The notes under the pieces were generated by a model that was not told the origin of the DNA, searched no databases, and saw only the letters and a program-made list of their open reading frames with translations. 25,955 nucleotides of DNA from Spirochaetaceae bacterium (GTDB taxonomy: Bacteria > Spirochaetota > Spirochaetia > Treponematales > Breznakiellaceae), in NCBI GenBank assembly GCA_031290855.1, contig JAISLM010000099.1:1-25955 (forward strand), given 5' to 3'. Made by a program: the position numbers and the translations under genes. Below, piece after piece: positions 15,225 to 22,415 of this stretch (the first letter of the stretch is position 1; the number at the start of each line of letters is the position of its first letter).

Positions 15225-16997
15225 CTAAAGCTCCAGAGAGCGGGTGCGGACCTTTTCTTCGGCATAGGCTGCAAAATCCTCTTGTCTCATAGGCGGCAAC
15301 TGCCTCCCGTCTCTCAGGCGTATAGAGACCGTACCTTCGTCGGCCTCTTTTTGCCCGGCGACAAGCATATACGGGATTTTGCGGGTCTGGCAGTCCCGGA
15401 TCTTGGCGTTAAGCCGGCCGTCGCCCGTCTCGTCGCTCACGCGGAAGTCCTTTGCCTTCAGTTCCGCCGCCACCTTTTTCGCGTAATCGTTGAAGCTTTC
15501 GGAAACCGGTATCACGGCGACCTGTTCCGGTGCGAGCCACACGGGGAAGGCCCCGCCGAAATGTTCTATCAACACGCCGAAGAAGCGTTCCAGAGAGCCC
15601 AGCAGGGCGCGATGAACCATGTACGGGCGCTTCTTCTGACCGTCGCTGTCGATGAAGGTCATGTCGAAGCGTTCCGGCTCGTTGAAGTCAAACTGAATCG
15701 TCGTCATCTGCCATTCGCGCCCCAGAGCGTCCTTTATTTTTAGGTCGATTTTCGGGCCGTAGAACGCACCGCCGCCCTCGTCAACCTCGTAAGGAAGCCC
15801 CTGTTTTTCAATCGCTTTGCGGAGGCTCTCCAGCGCGGCGTCCCAGCGGGACTGTTCGCCGACAGACTCCGCCGGACGTGTCGCAAGGTAGGCCTTTATG
15901 TCGCTGAATCCGAAAACCTTCCACAGGTGGAGGCTGAAGCGCAGGGTTTCCTCGATTTCGTCTTCCATCTGTTCCGGCGTACAGAAAATATGCGCGTCGT
16001 CCTGGGTAAAGCCGCGCACCCGCAAAAGGCCGTGCAGTACGCCGCTCCGCTCGTAGCGGTACACCGTCCCCAGTTCCGCCCAGCGGAGCGGCAGGTCGCG
16101 GTAACTGCGCCCCTTGTCCTTATAGATCATGATGTGGAACGGGCAGTTCATAGGTTTGATAATGTAATCCTGATTGTCTATCTGCATCGGGCTGTACATA
16201 TTCGACTTGTAGAAACCCAGGTGCCCAGAGGTTTCCCACAGCCAGCTTTTGCCTATATGCGGCGTGTACAGGATCTCGTAGCCGTTCCGGTAATGCTCCC
16301 GCCGCCAGAAGTCCTCGACGGCTACGCGCATACGGCCGCCGTTGGGATGCCAGTATATGAGGCCCGCGCCCGCCTCCTCGTGCGTGGAAAAGAGGTCGAG
16401 TTCCTTGCCAAGCCTACGGTGGTCGCGCTTTTCGACCTCGTCAAGGAAAGCGATGTAGGCTTTCAGGTCTTTAGGGCTTTCCCATGCCGTGCCGTAGACG
16501 CGGGTCAGCATCCCGCGCTTCTCGTCCCCCCGCCAGTACGCGCCCGCTATGTTCATCAGTTTGAACGCGTCGGAGTTGATCTCCCGGGTGTTGGCCACAT
16601 GCGGCCCCCGGCACAGGTCGGCGAATACAGTCCTGCCGCCGGAAACCCTCTGCTCGTACACGCTGATCGCTTCGCCTTCCGGTATCGCGTCGACGAGTTC
16701 CGTCTTGAACGGCTCGTCCGCGAAACGCGCCTTCGCCTCGTCCCGCCCAAGCTCCACACGGACAAAATCTTCGCGGGAATCGATGATCCTCTTCATCTCG
16801 GCCTCGATCTCCGGCAGATTCTCGCTGCCAATCGGCTTTTCAAACAAAAAATCGTAGTAAAAACCGTTTTCTATCGCCGGCCCTATCGCGGTTTTCGTCC
16901 CCGGAAAGAGCCGCTTAACGGCTTCCGCCATGATATGAGCCGCCGAATGGCGTATCATTTGCAGTTTTTCGCTGTTTTTCACCTGTATATCGGACAT
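15225..16997 (-). CDS. thrS: Threonyl-tRNA synthetase lacking the TGS domain
   Basis: Charges tRNA-Thr with threonine in the cytoplasm. The protein (about 590 residues) starts directly at the editing domain, with H17-x3-H21 in RHSAAHIMAEA and the matching DLCRGPHV. Class II motif 2 lies in VYRYERSGVLHGLLRVRGF. The zinc ligands are Cys in MNCPFH, His in DDAHIF and His in YMVHRALLGS. The anticodon-binding domain runs from about AFPVWLAPEQVAVIPV to the end. The usual 60-residue N-terminal TGS domain is missing. The ATG at 16997 is chosen because AGGGG lies 7 bp upstream; a GTG two codons earlier is possible. A CATAAT at about 17023 may be its -10. No T-box leader is seen. Confidence 0.95.
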   Translation of the reverse strand: MSDIQVKNSEKLQMIRHSAAHIMAEAVKRLFPGTKTAIGPAIENGFYYDFLFEKPIGSENLPEIEAEMKRIIDSREDFVRVELGRDEAKARFADEPFKTELVDAIPEGEAISVYEQRVSGGRTVFADLCRGPHVANTREINSDAFKLMNIAGAYWRGDEKRGMLTRVYGTAWESPKDLKAYIAFLDEVEKRDHRRLGKELDLFSTHEEAGAGLIYWHPNGGRMRVAVEDFWRREHYRNGYEILYTPHIGKSWLWETSGHLGFYKSNMYSPMQIDNQDYIIKPMNCPFHIMIYKDKGRSYRDLPLRWAELGTVYRYERSGVLHGLLRVRGFTQDDAHIFCTPEQMEDEIEETLRFSLHLWKVFGFSDIKAYLATRPAESVGEQSRWDAALESLRKAIEKQGLPYEVDEGGGAFYGPKIDLKIKDALGREWQMTTIQFDFNEPERFDMTFIDSDGQKKRPYMVHRALLGSLERFFGVLIEHFGGAFPVWLAPEQVAVIPVSESFNDYAKKVAAELKAKDFRVSDETGDGRLNAKIRDCQTRKIPYMLVAGQKEADEGTVSIRLRDGRQLPPMRQEDFAAYAEEKVRTRSLEL

Positions 16998-17085
16998 AAA
17001 CACCCCTATGGCCTTAGGTTATTATGAAACAGGCCTAACGTCTAGGCGGGCACTGCGTTACAATCTCTTTGATAGCAGAAGAACG

Positions 17086-17152
17086 GTTATTCGCAAAACC
17101 TGGTTTAATACCCCGCCGAACCTTCGGTTCGTTCTTGCCGCGGCCCACGTAA
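17086..17152 (-). repeat. Dispersed 70-bp repeat, type B, inverted copy
   Basis: TTATTCGCAAAACCTGGTTT, AATACCCCGCCGAACCTTCG and GTTCGTTCTTGCCG form the reverse complement of the repeat at 4012, 13418 and 21973. It lies between the thrS promoter side and a type A repeat. Confidence 0.75.
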
Positions 17153-17185
17153 GGCAGTGCCTACAAATATTTGGTATTAAACGGG

Positions 17186-17249
17186 GCTTTCCCAAAACTT
17201 CAGTTTTGGGGAGACAAGCTTCGCTTGCCCGGCAACCTTGAAATTCGCG
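17186..17249 (+). repeat. Dispersed palindromic repeat, type A, copy
   Basis: GCTTTCCCAAAACTTCAGTT, then TTGGGGAGACAAGCTTCGCT, TGCCCGGCAACCTTG. It has the same order of modules as at 1829 and 17704, with a single AGACAAGCTTNGC unit. Confidence 0.7.
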
Positions 17250-17297
17250 GTTTTGTAAGGATGAAAGCCGGAAGGCCAAAGGCCTCAAAAACCGCAA

Positions 17298-17355
17298 GAG
17301 CCTGTCCCAAAACCGTGCGCGTTAGCGCACAGTCAATTAGTTTTGGGACAGGCTC
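17298..17355. repeat. 16-bp perfect inverted repeat enclosing a second hairpin
   Basis: GAGCCTGTCCCAAAAC (17298-17313) is perfectly complementary to GTTTTGGGACAGGCTC (17340-17355). Inside lies GTGCGC-GTTA-GCGCAC (17315-17330). The outer arms end in the CCCAAAAC/GTTTTGGG core of the type A repeat, so this is probably a related, more symmetric element. It could fold as DNA cruciform or RNA. Confidence 0.75.
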
Positions 17356-17466
17356 AAACCAGGCTATATTATAAACTTCCACATCCGATCGAGTCTCCGC
17401 TCCAACCAACACAACGCTTACAAGATACCCCGCCGCAGGCGGCGGGAGGTGTATTACATACAGCAG

Positions 17467-17559
17467 ATTTATATGGAAAAGCGGGCCGGGCCTTAGTCCG
17501 GTTAGACCGCTTTTTCGGGAGCTTTTCTCGAAACCAACCGGATTTTGGGAAAAGCTCAT
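17467..17559 (+). repeat. Repeat type C, copy 1
   Basis: TTTATATGGAAAAGCGGGCC, then TTAGTCCGGTTAGACCGCTT, TTTCGGGAGCTTTTCTC and AACCGGATTTTGGGAAAAGC. It matches 17817-17902 except for short indels. Confidence 0.75.
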
Positions 17560-17583
17560 TATTGTTGTTATATTTGAAACATG

Positions 17584-17623
17584 GCTGCGGGCAAAGCTTA
17601 AGGCATTAAGCTTTGCCCGCAGC
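17584..17623. repeat. 18-bp perfect hairpin with GGCA loop
   Basis: GCTGCGGGCAAAGCTTAA (17584-17601), loop GGCA, then the exact complement to 17623. There is no T-run on either side, so it is not a standard terminator. It contains the CAAAGCTT/AAGCTTTG word also found in the 18-nt tandem units at 17730. Confidence 0.8.
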
Positions 17624-17703
17624 GCCGGTCGCGTTGCGGAGATACCGGGGCATCCCCGGCGAACCATCGGCGGCCGACGGACGGGTCGGCGCCTCCGATA
17701 ATA

Positions 17704-17826
17704 GAGGCTTTCCCAAAACTTCAGTTTTTGGGAGACAGGTTTTGCTTGGGAGACAAGCTTTGCTTGGGAGACAAGCTTTGCTTGGGAGACAAGCTTTGCT
17801 TGTCCAGCTACCTTGGATTTATATGA
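17704..17826 (+). repeat. Type A repeat with expanded 18-nt tandem module
   Basis: After the dyad CCCAAAACTTCAGTTTTTGG, the unit GGGAGACAAGCTTTGCTT occurs four times head to tail at 17730, 17748, 17766 and 17784. The first unit is slightly diverged (GGGAGACAGGTTTTGCTT). The series ends in GTCC and CTTGGATTTATATG. Other type A copies have one unit. Each unit contains the small hairpin CAAGC-TTT-GCTTG. Confidence 0.85.
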
Positions 17827-17902
17827 AAAAGCGGGCCTTAGTCCTGTTAGACCGCTTTTTCGGAAGCTTTTCTCAAACCCAACCGGGTTTTGGGAAAAAC
17901 TC
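17817..17902 (+). repeat. Repeat type C, copy 2
   Basis: TTTATATGAAAAAGCGGGCC, TTAGTCCTGTTAGACCGCTT and AACCGGGTTTTGGGAAAAAC. It follows the type A repeat directly (the CTTGGATTTATATG ends overlap), suggesting that A and C are parts of one larger composite unit. Confidence 0.75.
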
Positions 17903-17903
17903 A

Positions 17904-18050
17904 AGATTTCAATAATTCATATCAAAAAAATCATTTCAACAATTCTCATGTAGAGGATGATATTGGGCGGGGCAAAATTTCGCCTTGCCGGAGGAGTCCT
18001 TTACGAAAACCGCGTATGCGGTTTTAGAATACCGTTTTGAGGTGGATTAT
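17904..18050 (+). promoter_or_regulatory. Conserved leader of the first Ig/SUMF1 lipoprotein gene
   Basis: About 145 bp, closely similar to the leader at 19755-19905: TTCATATCA, TTTCAACAATTCTCATGTA, GGGGC.AAATTTC, GGAGTCCTTTACGAAAA. It ends in a perfect hairpin, AAAACCGC-GTAT-GCGGTTTT (18006-18025), 25 bp before the start codon, and the ribosome binding site GAGGTGG. The hairpin with its terminal T-run resembles an attenuator or terminator placed inside the leader. Whether it regulates is inference. Confidence 0.55.
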
Positions 18051-19703
18051 ATGAGAGGTAAGTATTTTGTGAGGCCGGCGTTGTTTGTTTTATTGGCGTG
18101 TGTCTTTTGCGCCTGTCAAAACGGCGTCGGCGGCGGGGAATCGGTTAAAACGCCCGTGCCCGCCAAACCTGCAAGCCCGGCAGGAAAGGACGTAAGTGTG
18201 GAACCGGGGCTGATATCACTCGGCAAGGACGCGATACAGCAGTTTAAGGCGACGGACAAAGGCGGCGCTAAAACCTTTGACTGGAGCGTTTCGGGCGGTG
18301 CCGCCGGCACGACGGTCGATGTTAACGGGGTTTTGACGGTGGATGCGGGCGAGACGGCGAAAACCCTGACCCTTACGGCGTCCGTTTCCGGAGAACAGGA
18401 CAGGTACGGCACGGCGGTCGTGCGGATAATCGGCAACGAAGACGCCCCGGCTGGAAACGGCCTAACCGTGATCCCTCAATCCGTCATCCTCGCGCGGGGC
18501 GACAAGCTTAGCTTCGAGGCGCGCTTAACGGAGAACGGAGCGCCGGCAAGCGGCGAAACCTGGATCTCGGACAGCAGAAACAACTCCTCGTTTACCGGGA
18601 CAAGTTTATATATCGACGGCGCCGAGAGCTTGAAAACGCTCACCGTAACGGCTACCTTGCCCGACGGCCGCTACGGTACCGCGCTTGTTACGGTGCTTGA
18701 TAACGAGAGCGAGCCCGTGTTGTTAAACGACGGGATATACGTATCCCCGCAGACGACAGTAGTGGAATTAGGGAAGCCGGTAAAACTTGAGGCGTATGAT
18801 TACAAAGCGTCGGGCGATCCCAATGTAACGGCGAATGTAGACTGGCGGGTGTTTGGCGCCGTCCCCGATACGCTGATAAGCGGGGGCAAACTGACCGTGG
18901 TATCGCGCGAAAGTGCGCGGCGTCTGATGGTGCGCGCCAAAGCCCAGGACGGACGTTTCGGAACGGCGATAGTGGAGATAAAACCGGCCTCGCCCCCGCC
19001 TACTCCCGTGTCTACAATGATACCGGTGCCGGCCGGCTCGTTTACAAGGAGCGACGGCACGATCACGGTAAGCGCTTTCAAGATTGGCCAGTACGAGATA
19101 ACACAGGCGGAGTGGCGGTCGCTTATGGGCGAAAAAAGTGGCCTGACAAGCTCCAGAGGGTTAGGGGACTACTACCCGGTGTACGGTGTTACATGGTACG
19201 ACGCGATAGATTACTGTAACGTGCGGAGCGCCAGGGAGGGACTGGAGCCGGCGTACACCGTCGTTACCGGGAGGCAGCCTGTCGTAACGTGCGACTTTAC
19301 AAAGAACGGGTACAGACTGCCGACCGAGGCGGAATGGGAGTACGCGGCGCGCGGCGGGGAAAATTTCAGATACTCAGGCAGCGACGACAGGATCGAGGCA
19401 GGGTGGTTCCGCGAAGACAGCGGCTTAACCGCGAATACCGTGGGCTTGAAAAAGGCCAACGGGTACGGACTGTATGATATGAGCGGCAACTTGTGGGAGT
19501 GGTGCTGGGATGTTTACGAGGCCTACAGTCCCGGGGACAAGTCGGATCCGACAGGCGACCCGGGCTCAAAAGTAAACGCCCGGTCGCTTCGCGGCGGTTG
19601 CTGTGACCGTTACGATTTTCAAGACGACACTTTGGACAAACGGTACAGTAACCCGCCGAACGCGGTCATTAGCAACAACGGGTTCCGCGTGGTATGCCGC
19701 TAG
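18051..19703 (+). CDS. Surface lipoprotein: three Ig-like domains plus SUMF1 (FGE-sulfatase) fold
   Basis: A 550-residue lipoprotein. Signal MRGKYFVRPALFVLLAC; both Cys17 (LLAC) and Cys22 (FCACQN) could be acylated. Residues about 40-320 hold three Ig-like repeats of about 90 residues, each ending like YGTAVVRIIGNE, YGTALVTVLDNE, FGTAIVEIK. The last 215 residues are a SUMF1/C-type-lectin-like domain: PAGSFTRSDGTITVSAFKIG, YEITQAEWRSLMG, GYRLPTEAEWEYAARGGENF, GLYDMSGNLWEWCWDVY, LRGGCCDRYDF, NNGFRVVCR. The two catalytic Cys of true formylglycine-generating enzymes (in GGSYxCHxSYC) are not at their positions, so a binding role fits better. The start at 18051 follows GAGGTGG. A paralogue follows in tandem. 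Confidence 0.85.
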   Translation: MRGKYFVRPALFVLLACVFCACQNGVGGGESVKTPVPAKPASPAGKDVSVEPGLISLGKDAIQQFKATDKGGAKTFDWSVSGGAAGTTVDVNGVLTVDAGETAKTLTLTASVSGEQDRYGTAVVRIIGNEDAPAGNGLTVIPQSVILARGDKLSFEARLTENGAPASGETWISDSRNNSSFTGTSLYIDGAESLKTLTVTATLPDGRYGTALVTVLDNESEPVLLNDGIYVSPQTTVVELGKPVKLEAYDYKASGDPNVTANVDWRVFGAVPDTLISGGKLTVVSRESARRLMVRAKAQDGRFGTAIVEIKPASPPPTPVSTMIPVPAGSFTRSDGTITVSAFKIGQYEITQAEWRSLMGEKSGLTSSRGLGDYYPVYGVTWYDAIDYCNVRSAREGLEPAYTVVTGRQPVVTCDFTKNGYRLPTEAEWEYAARGGENFRYSGSDDRIEAGWFREDSGLTANTVGLKKANGYGLYDMSGNLWEWCWDVYEAYSPGDKSDPTGDPGSKVNARSLRGGCCDRYDFQDDTLDKRYSNPPNAVISNNGFRVVCR

Positions 19704-19754
19704 CCTGGCGTATGGCGAAACGCCGGCCGCCACCGGGCGCTTGGGCCCTTCGAT

Positions 19755-19905
19755 GAAATTTTCAATGATTCATATCAACAAAATTATTTCAACAATTCTC
19801 ATGTATCGGATTATCCTGAGCGGGGCGAAATTTCATCCCGCCGGGGGAGTCCTTTACGAAAAACCGCGTATGCGGTTTTAGCGTACTGTTTTATAGGTGG
19901 AAGTT
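19755..19905 (+). promoter_or_regulatory. Conserved leader of the second Ig/SUMF1 lipoprotein gene
   Basis: It matches the leader at 17904 over its whole length, including AAAACCGC-GTAT-GCGGTTTT (19860-19879) and the ribosome binding site TAGGTGG. Leader and gene were therefore duplicated as one unit, so each copy may be transcribed independently. The conserved stem is also a plausible terminator for read-through from upstream. Confidence 0.55.
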
Positions 19906-21657
19906 ATGAAGGCTAAGTATTTTACGTGGCCGGCGCTACTTGTTTTGTCGGCGTGTTTTTTTTACGGCTGTCAAAACATCGGCGGCGGCGGGGACGATGA
20001 ATCGGTGAAAGCGCCTGTGCTCAAGCCGGTAAGCAAGAGCGTAACGGTGGAGCCGGGCCAGACGGCGCTCGGCAAGGGCATGAAAGGACAATTTACGGCA
20101 ACGGACAAAGGCGGCGCTAAAACCTTTGTCTGGAGCGTTTCGGGCGGTACCGCCGGCACGACGGTGGACGGCAACGGACTTTTGACGGTGGATGCGGGCG
20201 AGACGGCGAAAACCCTGACCGTTAAGGCGGGCGTCTACGGAGAACAGGACAAGTACGGCACGGCGGTCGTGCGGGTAATCGGCAACGAGGACGGTCTAGT
20301 GGAAAACGGTTTAACCGTAAGCCCGCGGACGGCTATGCTGGGGCCTGGCGATAAGCTAATTTTCGAGGCGCGGTTAACGGAGAACGGAGCGCCGGCAAGC
20401 GGCGAAACCTGGAGCGTGGACAGCACGGACGGATCGACGTTCAACGGCAAGGCGCTGACCGTGGCCGTAGACGAAAAGGCGGAAACGCTAACCGTAAAGG
20501 CGATGCTGAGCGACGGCAAGAGCGCCACCGCTCTTGTGACGGTGCTTGGCAACGAGAAAAATCCCGTGGCGGCAAACGACGGGATATCCTTATCCCCGCA
20601 GACGACCGTCGTGGAAACCGGTAAGTCGGCAAATTTTGCGGCTCGGGCCGGCGCGGACGGCAGCGCGATAGCGGGGAACATAAGCTGGCAGGTGTTTGGC
20701 AAACTTTCCGGCACGACGATTAACGGAGGCGTCCTGAACGTGGCGGCGGACGAAAGCGCCCGGCGTTTGACGGTGCGCGCCAAAACTCAGGACGGACGCT
20801 CCGGCACGGCGATAGTGGACGTTAAAGCGGCCGCGTCCCCCACGCCGACGCCGGCACCCACACCCACGCCAACGCCAACGCCAACGCCAACGCCAACGCC
20901 AACGCCGACACCGACGCCGACACCCACACCGACACCCACGCCGACACCGATAATACCGGATATGGTAAAAATTCCGTCCGGCACGTTTTTAAGAAGCGAC
21001 GGCCAGATAAAAATAAGCAGCTTCGCGATAAGCAAGTACGAGATAACGCTGGCGGAGTGGCAGTCGCTGATGGACAAAAGAAGGGATATACCGTACTTTT
21101 TCGGGAAAATAGAAAGTTGCCCGGTATACAATGTTACATGGTACGACGCGATAAATTACTGCAACGCGCTGAGCGTGGCGGATGGTCTGAAACCGGTATA
21201 CTTTATCGATCCCACAAGTAACCCGATAGAGGTAAAATGTAATTTTTTTATGAACGGATACCGGTTGCCGACCGAGGCTGAATGGGAGTACGCAGCGCTC
21301 GGCGGGGAAAATTTCAGATACTCAGGCAGCGACGAGAGGCTTGCGGTAGGATGGTTCCGCGAAGACAGCGGTCTCTCCGTGAACGACGTGGGGCTGAAAA
21401 GGCCTAACGGGTACGGCCTGTATGATATGAGCGGCAACTTGTGGGAGTGGTGCTGGGATGTTTATGACCAATATAGCTATGTCCCCGGGGACAAGGAGAA
21501 TCCGACAGGCAACCCGGATCCAATAAGCGAGCGAGTGCTTCGCGGCGGGTGCTATGACCGTTACGAGTTTCAAGGCGATACTTTGGACAGCCGGTTCCAT
21601 AACCCTGCGGATGCTGTCTATAGCACCAACGGGTTCCGCATTGTCCGCCGCCTATAG
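19906..21657 (+). CDS. Surface lipoprotein: three Ig-like domains, Pro-Thr linker and SUMF1 fold
   Basis: A 583-residue paralogue of the 18051 gene with the same signal plan (MKAKYFTWPALLVLSAC; Cys17 or Cys22) and three Ig-like repeats. The C-terminal SUMF1 domain has YEITLAEWQSLMDKRR, GYRLPTEAEWEYAALGGENF, GLYDMSGNLWEWCWDVY, LRGGCYDRYEF, TNGFRIVRRL. The notable difference is a PT-repeat spacer of about 38 residues between the Ig part and the SUMF1 domain, encoded by a hexanucleotide microsatellite. As in the paralogue, only the first GGC cysteine is present, so it is not a classical formylglycine-generating enzyme. The ATG at 19906 follows TAGGTGG; an in-frame GTG 9 bp earlier overlaps that site and is rejected. 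It probably displays a ligand-binding domain outside the cell. Confidence 0.85.
   Translation: MKAKYFTWPALLVLSACFFYGCQNIGGGGDDESVKAPVLKPVSKSVTVEPGQTALGKGMKGQFTATDKGGAKTFVWSVSGGTAGTTVDGNGLLTVDAGETAKTLTVKAGVYGEQDKYGTAVVRVIGNEDGLVENGLTVSPRTAMLGPGDKLIFEARLTENGAPASGETWSVDSTDGSTFNGKALTVAVDEKAETLTVKAMLSDGKSATALVTVLGNEKNPVAANDGISLSPQTTVVETGKSANFAARAGADGSAIAGNISWQVFGKLSGTTINGGVLNVAADESARRLTVRAKTQDGRSGTAIVDVKAAASPTPTPAPTPTPTPTPTPTPTPTPTPTPTPTPTPTPTPIIPDMVKIPSGTFLRSDGQIKISSFAISKYEITLAEWQSLMDKRRDIPYFFGKIESCPVYNVTWYDAINYCNALSVADGLKPVYFIDPTSNPIEVKCNFFMNGYRLPTEAEWEYAALGGENFRYSGSDERLAVGWFREDSGLSVNDVGLKRPNGYGLYDMSGNLWEWCWDVYDQYSYVPGDKENPTGNPDPISERVLRGGCYDRYEFQGDTLDSRFHNPADAVYSTNGFRIVRRL
20838..20952 (+). repeat. 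Hexanucleotide microsatellite encoding a Pro-Thr linker
   Basis: Repeats of CCAACG, CCGACA, CCGACG and CACCCA run without interruption and encode (Pro-Thr)n. The central CCAACG units are identical and therefore most prone to slippage. Units are 6 bp, so gain or loss changes linker length without breaking the frame. The paralogue upstream has only SPPPTPVST at this place. Confidence 0.85.
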
Positions 21658-21972
21658 CCTGACCTAATGGCCGGCCTGCTGTAAACAAACGGTATGCGGC
21701 TATATTTACCGGAAATTTTTGAATCTCTGTATCGACGGGTACCTGTTGATACAGAGACCGATAGAAAGCCCCCAATGAGACTTTTGTGGGTATGTTGTTG
21801 TACGAGATTTTTAAACTTTCCACGGGATGATCATGGTGGAACTGATTGGGATACGCGGAAAATTTTTCAGGCGAATTTGAGCGGCAAGGCACGGAAACGT
21901 TAAAGGCGCTTGAAGATGCCTCGGACGGCAGAAGTATTCCGAAAAGAGACTGCCTAAAACACGTTTGCGGGC
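21658..21972. other. Degraded intergenic DNA with a 10-bp hairpin
   Basis: Short peptide stretches appear in several frames (PEIFESLYRRVPVDTETDR; a frame with GTETLKALEDASDGRSIPKR), but none has a start signal and stops separate them. They may be traces of a lost gene. TCTCTGTATC and GATACAGAGA (21724-21757) form a perfect 10-bp stem with a 14-base loop. There is no T-run after it. Confidence 0.4.
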
Positions 21973-22040
21973 AATGAGCCTCCGTGCGGCAAGCGCGAAC
22001 CTGGGGTTCGACGGGGTATTAAACCAGACTTTGCGAATAA
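21973..22040 (+). repeat. Dispersed 70-bp repeat, type B, copy 3
   Basis: AATGAGCCTCCGTGCGGCAA, GCGCGAACCTGGGGTTCG, GGTATTAAACCAGACTTTGC. Two further hairpins follow: ATAACCGC-TGC-GCGGTTAT and GTTTAACCGC..GCGGTTTG. Confidence 0.8.
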
Positions 22041-22207
22041 CCGCTGCGCGGTTATTTCTTGGGATACAGGAAAGTGGTTTAACCGTTTCATGGTGCGGAA
22101 GGTTTAACCGCTTCGCGGTTTGTGAGGGAGTGGAGCGGATAGCCCGCCGGGGCGCTTGCGCCGGACGCGCCCAATACAAACCCGGCATTCGGCCTATCAG
22201 AAATTTG

Positions 22208-22219
22208 CCCCCCCCCCCC
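22208..22219 (+). repeat. Twelve-base poly-C tract
   Basis: Twelve consecutive C residues directly abut the second type D repeat, about 200 bp before the truncated Ig-like gene. It is the longest homopolymer in the window. Poly-G/C tracts in treponemes can act as slippage sites, but this one is not inside a recognised promoter or gene. Confidence 0.8.
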
Positions 22220-22321
22220 TGTGCCCCCTCTTGCCACCCGTTACCGGGGTCTGACCCCGGCCCCATATATAGCGTGATCTGCTTCTGACGGCACTAGGCA
22301 AATTCAGTGCCTGGCGCCTGT
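22219..22321 (+). repeat. Composite palindromic repeat, type D, copy 2
   Basis: CTCTTGCCACCCGTTACCGG, GGGGTCTGACCCCGGCCCCA, TATATAGCG and AGGCAAATTCAGTGCCTGGC. It matches 5846-5945 nearly base for base, including the distance between the two palindromes. Confidence 0.8.
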
Positions 22322-22373
22322 GCGTTTGCCCGGAATTTAACCGCAAAGCTCTCGCAAAGGGGAAACCGGCTGA

Positions 22374-22412
22374 TGGGGTCTGACCCCGGCCCCACATATA
22401 GCGCGGCCTTCG
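22374..22412 (+). repeat. Type D repeat, partial copy 3
   Basis: GATGGGGTCTGACCCCGGCC followed by CCACATATAGCGCGGCC. Only the first palindrome and the TATAGCG part are present. It ends at the 5' edge of the truncated Ig-like gene, so the insertion probably replaced that gene's promoter and signal peptide. Confidence 0.75.
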
Positions 22413-22415
22413 CTT

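Noticed and set aside
17730..17801. CRISPR array
   Set aside because: The 18-nt units are directly abutting with no spacers, and no cas gene is present. The same applies to the 66-nt units at 412-610.
17200..17904. A 234-codon minus-strand frame with a QAKLVS repeat
   Set aside because: It translates type A and C repeats and hairpins; the protein repeat is only the 18-nt DNA module read in one frame. No start signal is present.
18051..21657. Diversity-generating retroelement target genes, because treponemal DGR targets use the same SUMF1/C-type-lectin fold
   Set aside because: No template repeat and no DGR-type reverse transcriptase is visible. Differences between the two C termini are not concentrated at adenine positions. 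The only RT sequence in the window is a group II intron maturase fragment.
19906..21657. Annotation as an active formylglycine-generating enzyme or sulfatase-modifying factor
   Set aside because: The two catalytic Cys positions are not conserved and no sulfatase gene is nearby. Only the fold is supported.
21694..21960. A toxin-antitoxin remnant suggested by the GTETLKALEDASDG peptide
   Set aside because: Only one short stretch looks antitoxin-like. Frames are interrupted and no toxin gene is adjacent.
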